This document shows, piece by piece, positions 4,497 through 5,882 of a stretch of DNA of 5,882 nucleotides; position 1 is the stretch's first letter; each line of letters opens with the position of its first letter. The position numbers were made by a program, and so were the translations under genes. This DNA is from CAYNDB01 sp964395915 (GTDB lineage: Bacteria > Nitrospinota_A > UBA7883 > JAJRTC01). Location of the stretch: NCBI GenBank assembly GCA_964395915.1, contig CAYNDB010000137.1, positions 1 to 5,882 on the forward strand. The letters run 5' to 3'. The notes under the pieces are model-generated. The model did not search any database, was not told the DNA's origin, and was given only the letters and a program-made list of their open reading frames with translations.

Positions 4497-5882
4497 GCTT
4501 AGATCGCCTTACCGCTCCTGATAAGGACGGTGAAACGCTTATCCTCCCTCCTCTTGACGAATATGGCGAAGCTCTGGATGGAAACCGCCGCATTGTCATG
4601 GAGTCTTCGATAAACGGGGAGCCTATCCAAAAGCTTATCGCCGAGGCAAGGGACGCGACTCTTGAAAAAGCCTATGAATATACTGCTGGCCTTGGGCTAA
4701 ATCCTGGGCCTTCGCCAGACCCGGAAGCTCCGATAATAGCTTCCGGCCATCAGCCGTCCATGTTTCATCCGGGTGTGGCTCTTAAAAGCATGGCGCTTGC
4801 AAAGGTGGCAAAAAAGATTGGCGCGGTCTCGCTTTATATTTCAGTCGATTCAGACGAGTTCCGGTCACAAACCGTTCCTGTCCCTGTTATGGGAGAAACG
4901 CTGAAAAGGAAAGAATATACTTTGTTTCCCCAGGATGGGGCCACGATATATGAAACGGCCAGGGTTGAGTCCGGCGAAAAAACAATTCAACGGCTCGTCG
5001 ATATTCAAGAAGAGCTTAAGCTTAAGCGGCTTGGCGTCGCGACGGAGACTTTGGCCTGGTTTACAGGCGTGCTTGAAAAGCGTTTGACGCAAAACGAAAG
5101 CTATACAGGGCGATCTATCATCATGCGACGTATGTGGGAAGAGCCTGTGGCGGACGGTTTTCTGGAGTTGCCGGTATCGCTTATGTGTCGCGCCAGACCT
5201 TTTTTGGTTTTTGCGCTGGATATTTTGGCTCGGCTTGAAGAGTTTTCGCCAATTTATAACGATGAGCTAAACCGCTACCGAAAAGAAAGAAAGCTGCGAT
5301 ATCCGGCAAATCCTTTTCCAAACCTTGAAACAGGCGAAGGTTACATTGAAACGCCGTTCTGGATTATTTCCAATGGAGCGCGGGAGCGTCTTTACATAAC
5401 CAGTGGGAACGAGAAGCTTCTTTACAGCGAAACGATGGAGAGAAGACCGCTTGCCGACCTCGAACACGGAGAAATCGATATTAGACCGCGAGCCATAGTC
5501 CTTACGATGTATTTAAGGCTATTAGTATGCGACCTTTTCATCCACGGAGTTGGCGGCGCGAAATACGATAAAATCACAGATCAGGTGATGCGCAGGTTCT
5601 ATAACGTCACACCGCCGCGCTACACTTGTGTTTCCGGTACGGTGTGGGTTGGCGTTTCTTGCGACAACCCGGAAGAGGAGATAGAGCGGATCACAAAGGC
5701 ATTGCGGGATGTTGAGCAACATCCGGAAACTTTGGCGGAACAAGATGGCGCAGGGTATTTAGCTTTGCAGGCTATGGAAAAGAAAAAGCTGGTTGAAGAA
5801 ATTCGTAAACCTGACGCGGATAAAAAGATGATCGGAAATAAAATAAAGCAGCTTAATAAAGAAATGACCAAGGCGCTGGCTC
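4493..5882 (+). CDS. Divergent BshC-like protein (putative cysteine- or amino-acid-adding ligase), 3' end off window
   Basis: The frame is open from 4493 to the window end, giving at least 463 residues; canonical BshC has about 540. BshC adds cysteine to glucosaminyl-malate as the last bacillithiol step. Family-like features, compared from memory, are GHQPSMFHPG (85-94) with a following lysine and helix (counterpart of GQQ...LFTGPLY), strand LYISVDSDEF (114-123; counterpart of the WVA-x-EDHDF segment), and RPRA (331-334) leading to DLFIHGVGGAKYD (347-359; counterpart of the late GG-x-x-EIAY region). Residues 380-463 become charged and helical, as expected for the coiled coil in BshC. The sequence departs from canonical BshC at nearly every motif and resembles a large BshC-like group of uncharacterised proteins. 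TTG 4493 overlaps the deacetylase stop (TTGA), and an in-frame stop at 4472 rules out any earlier start. ATG 4598 is the alternative, but the N-terminal LILPPLDEYGEALDGNRRIV looks like part of the fold. BshC-like family is likely; activity is inference. Confidence 0.75.
   Translation, partial: MSLDRLTAPDKDGETLILPPLDEYGEALDGNRRIVMESSINGEPIQKLIAEARDATLEKAYEYTAGLGLNPGPSPDPEAPIIASGHQPSMFHPGVALKSMALAKVAKKIGAVSLYISVDSDEFRSQTVPVPVMGETLKRKEYTLFPQDGATIYETARVESGEKTIQRLVDIQEELKLKRLGVATETLAWFTGVLEKRLTQNESYTGRSIIMRRMWEEPVADGFLELPVSLMCRARPFLVFALDILARLEEFSPIYNDELNRYRKERKLRYPANPFPNLETGEGYIETPFWIISNGARERLYITSGNEKLLYSETMERRPLADLEHGEIDIRPRAIVLTMYLRLLVCDLFIHGVGGAKYDKITDQVMRRFYNVTPPRYTCVSGTVWVGVSCDNPEEEIERITKALRDVEQHPETLAEQDGAGYLALQAMEKKKLVEEIRKPDADKKMIGNKIKQLNKEMTKALA

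Noticed and set aside
4994..5032. Tandem CTTAAGCTTAAG in the BshC-like gene
   Set aside because: It only encodes the lysine-leucine repeat ELKLKRL and shows no further periodicity.

Overview
The window reads as an ordinary bacterial chromosome segment with dense, short-spaced genes. Base composition is intermediate. The set comprises a DHH-family phosphoesterase end, tRNA-Cys with an encoded CCA, a long YihY protein with a C-terminal winged-helix extension, an orphan CheX, and sugar-modifying enzymes. This would fit a Gram-negative-type lineage such as a deltaproteobacterium or a neighbouring phylum. That placement is an impression from gene style, not a proof. No mobile element, CRISPR array or rRNA gene is visible.

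Layout. Positions 2-133 hold the 3' end of a DHH/DHHA1 phosphoesterase gene (NrnA-like). It converges with a minus-strand gene of unknown function (135-809) that encodes one N-terminal membrane helix and a long helical soluble part; only one base separates the two stop codons. After a 157-base intergenic region carrying a plausible promoter comes tRNA-Cys(GCA) at 967-1041. A yihY/BrkB-family membrane protein gene (1052-2410) starts only 10 bases after the tRNA. A 187-base gap with a candidate promoter leads to cheX (2598-3068, TTG start with a strong Shine-Dalgarno). Three genes on the same strand follow: a GT2 glycosyltransferase (3127-3852), a PIG-L/BshB1-type deacetylase (3810-4496, overlapping the GT by 43 bases) and a BshC-like protein (from 4493, TTG start overlapping the previous stop, running off the window end).

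The most interesting part is the last block. In bacillithiol synthesis, BshA (a GT4 enzyme) joins GlcNAc to malate, BshB deacetylates the product, and BshC adds cysteine to the free amine. Here the deacetylase carries an intact metal-binding motif and BshB1-like C-terminal features. The next gene encodes a divergent protein that keeps the skeleton of BshC motifs (GHQP...FHPG, an acidic DSDE after a beta strand, a late HGVGGAKYD). The glycosyltransferase in front is GT2, not GT4. This suggests a glycosylation, deacetylation and amine-capping pathway related to, but distinct from, canonical bacillithiol synthesis. The product cannot be read from the sequence.
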